This document shows positions 1 through 7,330 of a stretch of 10,243 nt of DNA, piece by piece; position 1 is the first letter of the stretch, and the number at the start of each line of letters is the position of its first letter. The notes beneath the pieces were generated by a model. It was given only the letters and a program-made list of their open reading frames with translations. It was not told where the DNA came from and made no database searches. The position numbers and the translations under genes were made by a program. The stretch is from Ectocarpus siliculosus (Eukaryota; Sar; Phaeophyceae; Ectocarpales; Ectocarpaceae), in NCBI GenBank assembly GCA_000310025.1, contig FN647849.1, positions 492,315 to 502,557 of the forward strand, written 5' to 3'.

Positions 1-11
1 TTATTTTTGAG

Positions 12-29
12 AAAAAAAAAAAAAAAAAA
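12..29 (+). repeat. A18 homopolymer
   Basis: Eighteen consecutive A with AT-rich flanks. It could be a simple-sequence tract or the poly-A end of an old retroposed fragment; no coding retroelement sequence or target duplication is visible in the window. Confidence 0.8.
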
Positions 30-99
30 CAGGTGTGATAGTGTGTATAAAAAAATTTGAGATTTTTGATGGGGGATAGGGTACAATGTTGGGTGAAGA

Positions 100-340
100 G
101 GGAGGGGGTGGGGCGTCCTCATGTCCTCATGTATTGCATGCCTTAGTTGACCACGAGAGGAAGGAGCATTGTTCCCACAGGACCGAAGATCACCGATGGC
201 CAATCGTTCCTTCCTATATCTACTTTGCCAAAGGTAGCTCACAAACGTTTTCCCTATAGCCTTTCTTATCCTATCGATATCGCTTCCCGCCTCTTCAACC
301 TACTTCCTGCACCCTAGTACAGCTAACGTCGTCCCCTGTG
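100..340 (+). repeat. Diverged dispersed element, copy 1
   Basis: This copy aligns with 2393-2625 in the same orientation, with small indels and substitutions throughout. The best block is a perfect 43-bp match (163-205 against 2455-2497). Other shared words include GCATGCCTTAG, GACCACGAGAGGA and TATCCTATCGATATC. There is no open frame conserved between copies and no terminal repeat visible. It may be a remnant of a non-autonomous mobile element or a segmental duplicate. Confidence 0.82.
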
Positions 341-514
341 GAGGGCGGGGGGGGGTCGAAATCAGCATGCGATGAACGGACGGGGTAGTGAGATAGCGAT
401 CTGCGACACCGCAACCGCCAAGTAGGAGTGTCAGCTTAGGCGATTGGGTAAGCCGCAGGGTGGTACCGAAGCTAATTAATATTTGAAATAGAGACGGGGT
501 TCAAGTCCATACAT

Positions 515-549
515 GTATCCCTAACCCCCAACCCCCTACTAAAACCAAA
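515..549 (-). repeat. Isolated inverted unit of the telomere-like minisatellite
   Basis: Read on the minus strand this stretch is TTGGTTTTAGTAGGGGG followed by TTGGGGGTTAGGGATAC. It matches one unit of the array at 7434-7924 except that the last GGGATA repeat is missing and one telomere-like hexamer is altered. It is a single copy, opposite in orientation to the array. Confidence 0.75.
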
Positions 550-1110
550 CTTGATATCCTCGCGAGGGCTACAGGCAGGATGCCGCGACCTCGAGATGTC
601 AACAAATCCATGCAACCAGGCGTGCGCGGCGTGCGGGGGGGGGGGTTTCAGGGGCCGACGGACAACTTTAATAGTGTAACCGTCGAAACCTACAGCAAAA
701 TATATCAAGACCGGGGGGGGGGGTCGGCGTTTCGCCCAAAAGAGGAGAATGAGGCACCAAGCGTGAAGCACTCTGTCAATAGCAAGAGACGTGCAGAATG
801 GAAACAAAAGCTTCGTCGTGGAGTAACGGAGCTTTGAAAATCGTTCCCGGGGGTGTGGTATCTTACGTCATGCCACCTACGGTGAAGGAAACCGCAACGA
901 GGAACGAAAGCCCAAAACATCACCATACAGTAGAGGAGCCCCGCTTTGCGTGTATTTTTGGGCTGAAGAGAATCGAATCTCTTCGCCAAAGCTATCGTCA
1001 ACGGAAGGACAATCAAGACGAGACAGACTTCCACGCCGGACAGGTTCGGCAGTAGCAGGAACATTGGTATGGTGGATAGCAACAGCAACAGCAGGGAACA
1101 GTATAAGTAT

Positions 1111-1335
1111 TTAGTCGCGAGCGAAAGGAAATGACGAAACGTGGCGCACCTCGTCGACAAACCCCGGTTCCGCGACGAATTCTTCGCTCTTGGAGAAAAA
1201 TCCCCCCCCGCCGGAGCTCTCCTCCTCTTCCTCCTCGCTCTCCACCGACATCGAGGCGGGTATCGCTACCTCCCCTCCCCCCGCACCCTCCTCCTCATCC
1301 TGCTCTTTTTCCTCTGTTTCTGCGACCGCGGCTGC
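1111..1335 (-). CDS. Exon 3 of unknown plastid-targeted protein (acidic tail)
   Basis: The exon begins after a good acceptor (pyrimidine-rich, ending GCCCTCAG) in phase 0, matching the phase-0 end of exon 2. It encodes 74 residues: Ala-rich start, a Glu/Asp run (ETEEKEQDEEEG), a Gly patch, a second Glu run (VESEEEEEESSGGGG), then a less biased end (FFSKSEEFVAEPGFVDEV). An in-frame TAA lies at 1113-1111. A donor-like GAG|GTGCGC at 1150 sits in phase 0, so the exon could instead end there and splice to something further left. I found no convincing next exon in 1-1110. The protein after the leader is acidic and probably partly disordered. One Gly patch is encoded by a run of eight G, the only such tract in any exon here. 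The low complexity gives no function. Confidence 0.58.
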   Translation of the reverse strand, partial: AAAVAETEEKEQDEEEGAGGGEVAIPASMSVESEEEEEESSGGGGFFSKSEEFVAEPGFVDEVRHVSSFPFARD

Positions 1336-1559
1336 CTGAGGGCACGGAACGGATTTGTAGAGAGGTTCCTTTTGGCATTTCGCACTCAGCGCGCGCGTTG
1401 TGTTATTTTTCTGATGCTGGCTCTCCTTTCCGGAGACCTTGATTTTGTACACTTTCAAGAACAGGCCGCCACTCGATCGGGTTTGGGTGTTCGTAAAGAT
1501 TTAACAGGGGTCCCCCAATTGAACCATCTGTTTGGAACAGGGCCCGCGTAGGTGGCTGT

Positions 1560-1579
1560 CCCCCCCCCCCCCCCTCCCC
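1560..1579 (+). repeat. Poly-C tract
   Basis: Fifteen C, a T and four more C. It lies in intron 2 of the minus-strand gene, where it reads as poly-G in the transcript. Confidence 0.85.
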
Positions 1580-1596
1580 GAAGCCTCGCAAATGCC

Positions 1597-1749
1597 GCCA
1601 AGCCGGGATTTGTTACGGAGTTCATGGGCTAACGGCGATGCGATCCGATTGCCTCACCGCCGCTACGGCGGTTGAGTAGGTGCCGCGGGCGTGATATGTA
1701 GCGCCAGCGAGGCAGGAGCCACATTCTCGGGCTAAAAAGGAGCCCTTGC
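1597..1749 (+). repeat. Tandem duplication, copy 1 (about 153 bp)
   Basis: This copy is directly followed by a diverged second copy. Shared blocks include GGGATTTGT, GGAGTTCATGGGCT, ACGGCG, TTGCCTCA and ACATTCTCGGGCTAAAAA, in the same order and spacing. Confidence 0.85.
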
Positions 1750-1899
1750 GCCAACCCCGGGATTTGTGGAGTTCATGGGCTCACGGCGTTGCGATCTGGT
1801 TGCCTCATCGCCGGTGCAGTGGTCGAGCAGTTGCCACGGGTGTGACACCGGCGGCAAGGCAGGCACAACATTCTCGGGCTAAAAAGTAGCGCCCTTGCA
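1750..1899 (+). repeat. Tandem duplication, copy 2 (about 150 bp)
   Basis: Second copy of the 1597-1749 unit, with substitutions and short indels. Both copies lie in intron 2 of the minus-strand gene and contain no conserved open frame. Confidence 0.85.
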
Positions 1900-2176
1900 A
1901 ACAAGAAGAAAAGAGCTTCGCCTCCCACCCTCTTTGCCTTGGTTCCAACCCCTAACTCCTTAGGCGATGCCTGCATTGTTCTCCTCTACTAGAATACCGC
2001 AGAGGCCATGCGCCGGGAAAGCTTAACATTGGCGGGAATATGTACCCTTTAACACATGAGAAGAAGGTACATAGTGTGGTCTTAACAACGTTGTACGGGG
2101 TGCTAATTCGGAGTAGAACAACGGGAAGGCATGGGTCATCCCAGCAGTTTCGATCGAGGCACAATCCACCCCGCAC

Positions 2177-2364
2177 CTGCGCCTGAACCTCCTTCTGCAG
2201 CGCCGCGATCTTTTCCTCCGTCGAGAGCTCCCGGCCCACGCCGCCTATGCTGTCCATGAAGTCGGTCGCCCCTCCGGATGTCGTCGGCTTCTTGGAGGAG
2301 TAGAGGCGGGAGGGGGGCCTCGGGCGTACCGCCGTCGCCGCTGCCGCTACACGGTGTGATTTTG
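2177..2364 (-). CDS. Exon 2 of unknown plastid-targeted protein (transit peptide end and start of mature part)
   Basis: The exon follows a pyrimidine-rich tract ending CTCAG and stops at CAG|GTGCGG. It opens with two bases that complete the codon left by exon 1 and closes on a complete codon. The first 30 or so residues are basic, lack acidic residues and are rich in Ala, Pro, Ser and Arg (SRLYSSKKPTTSGG), which fits the end of a transit peptide. Acidic residues then begin (ATDFMDSIGGVGRELS) and a short amphipathic stretch follows (TEEKIAALQKEVQAQ) that could form a helix or coiled coil. Third codon positions are strongly G/C (gcg gcg ctg cag aag gag), unlike flanking DNA, which supports coding. 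I recognise no family. An additional exon inside the 1519-bp upstream intron cannot be excluded. The mature N-terminus probably lies near the Ser-Ser-Lys-Lys region. Confidence 0.66.
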
Positions 2365-2392
2365 CTGAGCGGGGTGGCGGAATAGGTGGGAG

Positions 2393-2625
2393 GGGGTCGT
2401 ACTCTTTTATGTTTTGCATGCCTTAGCGGTTGGATCATTTGACCACGAGAGGACGGAGCATTGTTCCCACAGGACCGAAGATCACCGATGGCCAATCCGT
2501 TCTTTCCTTCGCTGCCAAAGGTGACTCAGACATGTTTTCCTGGGTCGGTCTATCCTATCGATATCACTTCCCGCCTTTTCAACCCACTTCCTATGCCCCA
2601 GTACAGCTACCGTCTTCTCCTGGCT
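2393..2625 (+). repeat. Diverged dispersed element, copy 2
   Basis: This is the partner of the element at 100-340, about 2.29 kb away in direct orientation. Relative to copy 1 it has an extra run of about 12 bases before the GACCACGAGAGG word. It lies inside intron 1 of the minus-strand gene, and its left edge is about 30 bp from the exon 2 acceptor. Confidence 0.82.
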
Positions 2626-3316
2626 ATTCCATGCCTAAAACATCTCCCTGCATCTTCATTCTACTTTTCAAAGCTCAGTCAGGTACACTTTCCCCTCCTT
2701 CTTGTACAATGCACATGCCGTGGGGTGTACATGTTCAAGAGGGTGAAGGGGGGGTTCTGGGCAGGGAGGGGAGGGGTGTTGCTCCATGTTCCAGCTAGCC
2801 GGCGGGAGTGCCGTTGCTACGCTCTCTACACAGGTGGACCTTTGTTTTGGAGGGTAGGACGGGGGTGGGAGTTCGATGTTTTTTCGGACCTGATGTGCGG
2901 ACAGGCAAATGCTTGATTTAGTTGATACCCGCAAGGTGAGCCTGCATAGCCTCGCTGTTGTGTTTTGTAAGTCCGGTCGCAAGTTAAGGCGTGATCCTGT
3001 ATCTGTGGGTTGCGCTCTCCTCAATAAAAATCTGCATGCCCGCCCGAAGCTCCACGAGCAATGAATGCACACGCGATTTTTTTAGTGATGATTGACAAGG
3101 TGAGGCTCGACACCCGCCGGCTACTGAGTTGCGCGAGAGCTCTGCCGTCGGTTGCTGTTGGAGGTTCAAGGCCTCCACTTCAAAGCAGCTCGCCGTGGCG
3201 GCGGCATCTCGCAGGACTGTGGGCCAGACAAAATCCAACCAATAGTAGGTGCTGTTTGCGGAACCAATCAACGGACGCTGTGCATAACCCCCTTGTACTA
3301 CTGTTCAGTCTGCCTT

Positions 3317-3460
3317 GGGGGGGGGGGGGGGGCAAAACTGGGTACACTGGGTTTCCCCCCCATTTACTCTCTACCCCATTCTTGTCCCCCCTTCGGACCC
3401 CCATTGCCTAAAACGGGATTGCACAAAGGGGGGCCGGGGCTCCTGATCCCCCCCCCCCCC
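3317..3460 (+). repeat. G16 and C13 tracts with pyrimidine-rich spacer
   Basis: A run of 16 G (3317-3332) and a run of 13 C (3448-3460) flank a segment rich in short C runs (CCCCCCCATTTACTC, TTGTCCCCCCTTCGG). The layout resembles the C-rich repeats at the right edge of the window, and the two runs could pair as an imperfect foldback. It lies in intron 1 of the minus-strand gene. Confidence 0.65.
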
Positions 3461-3883
3461 ACCGGCGGTGCACTTTTGCCCTCAAGCCTCAACTGCAAGA
3501 GAAAGGTCTAGTCAATCGTCCGAACACCGACCCAAACAAGTTGTACAGCTTGGAGACCGTCTCAAGTAGTTACTGTAGACACAAAGCAAACACCTTGGTA
3601 CCCTACATCTGTACAAAATCAGCCACCTGTCAGGACCTTCGTGGGACACTTTCCTACTGCTGCTGTAAACGCAGCAGGACAAGTGCGGTCATGTCTGACA
3701 ACTCCGGTCCCCCCCTCACGCCACTGCTGTCGGCTCAATTGACGAAGCACAAGAAAGCAGTGGCCGCAAAACTCGCCCGGGTTCTATGCGTAACCAGTGC
3801 GATCACGTGAATGGGCACTCAACATATGTGTGAACACGAGCAGCAAACCAGGCAGGTTGTTATTCGATGCCGATCATGCGCAC

Positions 3884-4031
3884 CTGCTGCTGTAGCCGTC
3901 AACGCCGACGACGACGCCGGCACCACGAAGCCCAGCGCGCCCCCCCCACAGGAACACACCGCCAGAGCAACGCTCAACAAGAAGCCCGTTGCTCGGTTGG
4001 CCCTCGTCTTTGCCCTTGCAGCTGCCATCAT
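3884..4031 (-). CDS. Exon 1 of unknown plastid-targeted protein (bipartite leader)
   Basis: This exon encodes the first 49 residues plus one base. Residues 1-15 carry Arg/Lys (RAKTRANR). Residues 16-31 are hydrophobic (GFLLSVALAVCSC), followed by GGALG and then Phe35 in ALG-FVVP. That is the arrangement of heterokont plastid precursors: an ER signal peptide, cleavage just before a Phe (the ASAFAP-type motif), then a Ser/Thr/Ala-rich transit peptide. The start is one of two adjacent ATGs at 4031 and 4028; the second has A at -3 and G at +4. An in-frame ATG at 4112 would put a charged stretch before the signal peptide and is less likely. The exon ends CAG|GTGCGC, leaving one base of a codon. 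The acceptor at 2365-2366 supplies the missing two bases, giving Ala. The whole model is 561 nt, or 186 residues plus stop. I infer import into a secondary (four-membrane) plastid; the mature function is unknown. Confidence 0.72.
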
Positions 4032-5064
4032 GCCCCCGCACTCCCACCCTCGCTCCTCGCTGCTGACACAACACACACGGACCGCAACTTGATGTATGAT
4101 GCACAGCAGCACCGCAGCAGCAGGCTAGGATTTTCAATCAGAGAGCTCAGACGGCGGGCGGTGTAGCCAGGCGTCTTTCCAGCAAACGGTACCCTAGAGA
4201 GTGCCGAGAGAAAGACAGAGCTCGGCTGTGCGTGTGCAGAGCAGGGAAAGCACAGCAGTACACAGCAACAACTGACAAGGTCAAGGGCTTAGGCCTGGCA
4301 AGCCCCTTGCAGGAGGGGGTCCGCCATTGCATTGGGGTATACTCCAATATAGATTTGGCGTCACCCCCACATCCAATTGCCGCGCTGCTGTGCGTTGCGG
4401 GTGGTGACGCCAGACATAGCAGAACCAGAGACTGTTGGCGTGTGCCGCGGGACAGCGGCGACTCCCGAGAAGGTGCGAGTTGGGTACACGACCTAGGTTG
4501 AAGAAAACTGGTGTAAGGGTTCATCCAGCGCCCGGCTGGTAGGCGTGTGTTGAAAGGTATCCAATTTCTGCCCCCTCGGAAGGTACGTAAACGAGGCCGC
4601 TTAGGCAGAGGGCGTACATCAAGCATGCGCGTTCCTTCTCCTCCTGGTGGACTACCGACAACATCGGAAAATTGTTCCGCATGATTTCTGGCATGACTCC
4701 CGCTCTCTGTGCTTCCCAACACGTGTAATTCTCCCAGACATGAACAGCAGTGCGGGGTCCCCGACAGCAGTCATGTGACAAGCATCGCTGATGCTGGACT
4801 CGTGCCCAAAATGTTGAACACCATGCAGTAGCAGTTTGTGATTGTTACGCACGTGCACAGCATGCTTGCAGGTTTGCGGTCAGTGGGCAACAGCAGTAGT
4901 AGTGGCCAACCATTCGGTAACCATATGGTGTGCGGTGGATGACCTCTCTGTGTCGCTACCCCCCTTTCCCGACAAACTCTTCTTTGCGCGGTATCACGTT
5001 TATTTGCGTTTTCCAAGAATGTTCCATCGCAACACGAGACTTCCACGCACACCAGCAAAGCAGT

Positions 5065-5080
5065 GGCCCGGTTTAGCGAC
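5065..5080 (+). repeat. Inverted-repeat arm, left
   Basis: GGCCCGGTTTAGCGAC pairs with the reverse complement of 5216-5231 at 14 of 16 positions. The arm spacing is about 135 bp, so this may be a small foldback element remnant. Confidence 0.5.
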
Positions 5081-5181
5081 CCGACGACTTGTGGCCGCTG
5101 TTCAGAGCAGGTAGCTAAAACCGAACTACCAATAACGTAGCAGCTATACTACCGGGATGCAGCGTGCGACTTGATTATGTG

Positions 5182-5232
5182 GTCACTAAACAGGGCACGT
5201 CGCCAAACAGGGGATGTCGCTAAACTGGCCCC
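5182..5232 (+). repeat. Three tandem 17-bp units
   Basis: Three contiguous units of exactly 17 bp begin GTCACTAAACAGGG, GTCGCCAAACAGGG and GTCGCTAAACTGGC. The third also forms the right arm of the inverted repeat that starts at 5065. Confidence 0.75.
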
Positions 5233-5326
5233 CCTCAATACTTTTTATGCGGTCATTACAAATCCTGGAATCACATCCCCTGGCGGTCCCTCCGCATAGA
5301 GTTTTGGGTTATTCTGCTATACCTCT

Positions 5327-5358
5327 CGCTGTAGTGCTGATCCCTAATCGTGCACATC
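5327..5358 (+). repeat. 32-bp direct repeat, copy 1
   Basis: It starts CGCTGTAGTG and ends GATCCCTAATCGTGCACATC. It matches 5584-5615 at 30 of 32 positions, with 257 bp between starts. Confidence 0.8.
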
Positions 5359-5583
5359 CGATATACCTTGCCCACACATAGAGACGCACACACCCCAATT
5401 TCTGTCAGGTTAGGTTGGGGTTAGGTCTTGAGCAAACGGCGTTGAAAGTCCGGTGCGTGCTTCCATGGCTTGGATTTCTATGATGTTTTCGGAGGTAGAC
5501 GCATGATCGTTCTGGAAGCCACTTCTGCTGACTACTGGAGTCTAGACTTGAATTTGGGCCGACTTTCGCAGGTCAACCGGGGA

Positions 5584-5615
5584 CGCTGTAGTGGAGATCC
5601 CTAATCGTGCACATC
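5584..5615 (+). repeat. 32-bp direct repeat, copy 2
   Basis: Partner of 5327-5358, differing at two adjacent bases. The sequences between and beyond the copies do not align obviously. Confidence 0.8.
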
Positions 5616-6609
5616 ATGGATTCGTTCTATGGTCTTTTATCTCTACGATAGGCCAAGTATCGGGCGAATCGGGGGACCGTAGTGTTTCAGCAAACCTCGG
5701 TAAAAGTTGACTCCCAAGAGCTGAAAAGGTTGCGCGCAGCAGCAGAAAGCTGGTTCAACTCAGGTGTGATCGTGAGGCATTTCTCGCGTCCAAAGCAAAA
5801 TCAAAGGGTGAAAACAGCTTTCCGGTGGAGGGTATGACCTGCTTGAGGTGCCCGTGTACTTTGGTGGCAGGCCGAGGTCTGTGTGAGGAGCACGAGGTGG
5901 TGAAAGAACTGGGCTCAGCCTTGTCCAATCTGGGGGAGGGGATGACATAAAATTGACCCCACTGAAACCAGCGGCGTGATTTTTTGTCCGTACTTTTTTT
6001 CAATTTCCTATAGGCCGCATCACGTGTGTGCTGTAGTTGACTTTTACTCACGCCGGCATGCATACAAGTCTTGGTAGACTTAAGACTTAGCAGACTTCTA
6101 TTTTGACCTCTTGTACATACGAATAGGGTTTTTCAGTTCTTTGCGGGTTTCGAGGCTCCTCACTCCTCACCTCCCGGCCGTAGCAAACATCGCTGATACC
6201 CTTATTCTCGGGCCATGGCATCGACCGACTCCAAGAGCCGGAACAATACGAGAACGTCCGTGGTGTTGAAAGAACCCCCTCGAGGAGTGTACCCGCAAGA
6301 GGTAGAGACATTGCACCCCCCGCTTGACCGATTTTCAAAGCCGGATTGTTCCATAACCAGGCTTTTGCCAACGCCAAGAAGTTGTGGTTTTGGAAAACGT
6401 CTCTCTCGTCGACGGCTTTCCGTAGACGTATCGGGCTATTTCATTGACACCTTGGTCGTGGGTCGTGGAGCAATCGCCGGTGTAGGGGGGTGCCAGCTCT
6501 CCGCCGCTTGCGGTAGCCACGGTTCGAACGATTGTACTGCTGCTGTATGCGTTTGTACCTGCTGCGGTTTGGCAGCCGCGCATCCGCCCTCTAGCGCGTG
6601 GATTAGATT

Positions 6610-6822
6610 GTTGCCTGTGTCCCCCGTGGCTTGATCGAGGTCACGCAAGATTGAGAGGTCCACCTTGCGTCCAGTCTGTGGTCCAAATGGTTTGAAAATT
6701 TGGAGGTCAGATAGGATTACATTTGCCTAGATCCCCCATGGCTTCGAGGTAACACGAGATTGAGATTCCTGCATGTACCAACCCGTGGTCGAAATGGCTT
6801 CATATTTTGAGTATAGAGAGGG
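6610..6822 (+). repeat. Diverged tandem duplication, period about 112 bp
   Basis: Copy 1 starts at 6610 and copy 2 at about 6722. Shared words in order are TTGCCT, TCCCCC(G/A)TGGCTT, TCGAGGT, GAGATTGAGA or close variants, GTGGTC, AAATGG and TTTGA. Divergence is substantial. The second copy ends near the region just upstream of the TLC gene. Confidence 0.6.
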
Positions 6823-7003
6823 TTTTCTCCAGTTTTTTCTTCTAGAGGAAGAATATTTTTTCCCGTCAGCCGCCCCCCTCTCGAACGCACGCTGCAAGTA
6901 GTATAGTATTGGCAGCAAAAGATTCTACCATACACGAACGTTTGCCGACCAGTCACCTGCATCCCGTGACAACGGTATCTAACGCTTCCTGACTTACACC
7001 GCC

Positions 7004-7272
7004 ATGTCCATCTCGACAACAATCGCCGTTCCACCGAGCAGGGCGGGCAATAGCCTCTCGGCACGATACCCACCCACACATCGCTATAGGCCTCTCCTCA
7101 AGACCATGGGGGCGTGGGTGGGTGGCGAATCGATCGCCCTCAACATCACCGCGGCAGTCGTGACCTTCGTCTGCGCCGGCCTAATATTCCGTCTAGGATG
7201 GAAGTTGTCCGAGGCGCGGGTGTGGCGGTTTAACTCCTTCGCGGACGTGAACAAGGCGGACTGGAGCGCAAG
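7004..7272 (+). CDS. Exon 1 of a TLC-domain (TMEM56/TLCD-like) membrane protein
   Basis: This is the first of three in-frame exons of a multi-pass membrane protein of the TLC (TRAM/LAG1/CLN8) superfamily. Members act in ER, Golgi or plasma membranes, in sphingolipid synthesis or in membrane-lipid composition. The exon encodes 89 residues plus two bases. Residues 1-40 are a basic, Pro-containing N-terminus; about 43-63 form the first membrane segment (ALNITAAVVTFVCAGLIF); then follow W66, W74 and the pre-TM2 stretch FNSFADVNKADWSAR. The ATG at 7004 has context GCCATGTC; an in-frame ATG at 7106 (ACCATGGG, Met35) is an equally good start and would give a shorter N-terminus more typical of the family. 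The exon ends AAG|GTGAGG, and its last two bases join the first base of the next exon to make Arg90. It is divergent from the plastid-protein gene. Confidence 0.8.
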
Positions 7273-7330
7273 GTGAGGCTCGCACACCACAGCAGTAGTA
7301 GTACTTGGCCTTCTCGAACATATTTATTAG

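Larger units (their letters stand above)
1..1110. other. Non-coding, repeat-bearing region left of the minus-strand gene
   Basis: An A18 run lies at 12-29, copy 1 of a duplicated element at about 100-340, and G runs near 349-356, 637-646 and 712-721. One inverted telomere-like minisatellite unit lies at 515-549. Open frames of 85-151 codons exist on both strands, but they cross the G/C homopolymers, show no domain and have mixed codon use. The region could include the 3' end of the minus gene, or a further intron of it if the exon at 1335 splices at 1150. Confidence 0.5.
1336..2176 (-). other. Intron 2 of the plastid-protein gene
   Basis: This 841-bp intron has donor GTGCGG and acceptor GCCCTCAG on the minus strand. 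It joins two phase-0 ends. It carries a two-copy 150-bp tandem duplication at 1597-1899 and a poly-C tract at 1560-1574. No internal exon was recognised. Confidence 0.58.
2365..3883 (-). other. Intron 1 of the plastid-protein gene
   Basis: This 1519-bp intron is bounded by GTGCGC at the 5' end and a pyrimidine tract plus CTCAG at the 3' end on the minus strand. It contains copy 2 of a diverged duplicated element (2393-2625), whose left edge lies about 30 bp from the acceptor. It also holds a G-rich stretch near 2745-2780 and a G16/C13 pair (3317-3332, 3448-3460). Open frames in it on both strands are short, have no recognisable domain and run through the homopolymers, so I treat them as chance. 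Confidence 0.55.
4032..7003. other. Intergenic region between divergent gene starts
   Basis: About 3 kb separates the two predicted start codons and should contain both promoters. I see no convincing TATA box or conserved promoter element. It includes CAG/GCA-rich sequence just upstream of the minus gene (4100-4125), a 17-bp triplet repeat with a nearby inverted arm (5065-5232), a 32-bp direct repeat pair, and a 112-bp diverged duplication (6610-6822). Several open frames exist, the longest being 191 codons on the minus strand (4722-4147) and 139 codons on the plus strand (6215-6634, whose ATG has good context). None has a recognisable domain or clear coding bias. Untranslated leader exons of either gene could lie here. 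Confidence 0.5.

Noticed and set aside
430-510. GGTTCAAGTCC, a B-box-like word suggesting a tRNA
   Set aside because: The bases around it do not form a T stem beyond two pairs, and no cloverleaf can be drawn.
705-1160. 151-codon minus-strand frame with a hydrophobic start, considered as a further exon
   Set aside because: No acceptor gave both a matching phase and a believable protein, and the frame runs into a poly-C tract.
3061-3109. ATG-initiated mini-exon ending AAG|GTGAGG on the plus strand
   Set aside because: A 14-base match to the TLC exon 1 donor region attracted attention, but the peptide is very short and no partner exon is visible; it also lies inside an intron of the minus-strand gene.
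2984-3271. 95-codon minus-strand frame within intron 1 of the plastid gene, considered as an extra exon
   Set aside because: The direct join of exon 1 to exon 2 already keeps frame, and no acceptor/donor pair in this frame preserves phase with a convincing peptide.
4147-4722. 191-codon open frame on the minus strand, the longest in the window
   Set aside because: It has no recognisable domain and unbiased codon use, is rich in Ser/Pro/Arg as expected for chance frames in this composition, and lies just upstream of the plastid-protein start.
5755-6063. 102-codon minus-strand frame, Lys/Arg-rich at its start
   Set aside because: The peptide looks somewhat protein-like, but there is no family, no splice partner and no G/C-rich third positions like those in the accepted exons.
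6215-6634. 139-codon plus-strand frame with a good ATG context (GCCATGGC)
   Set aside because: It has no domain, and its C-terminal half is Cys/Ala-rich from CTG/GCC-type sequence; overlapping minus-strand frames are equally open. It could be a leader exon, but I cannot support it.
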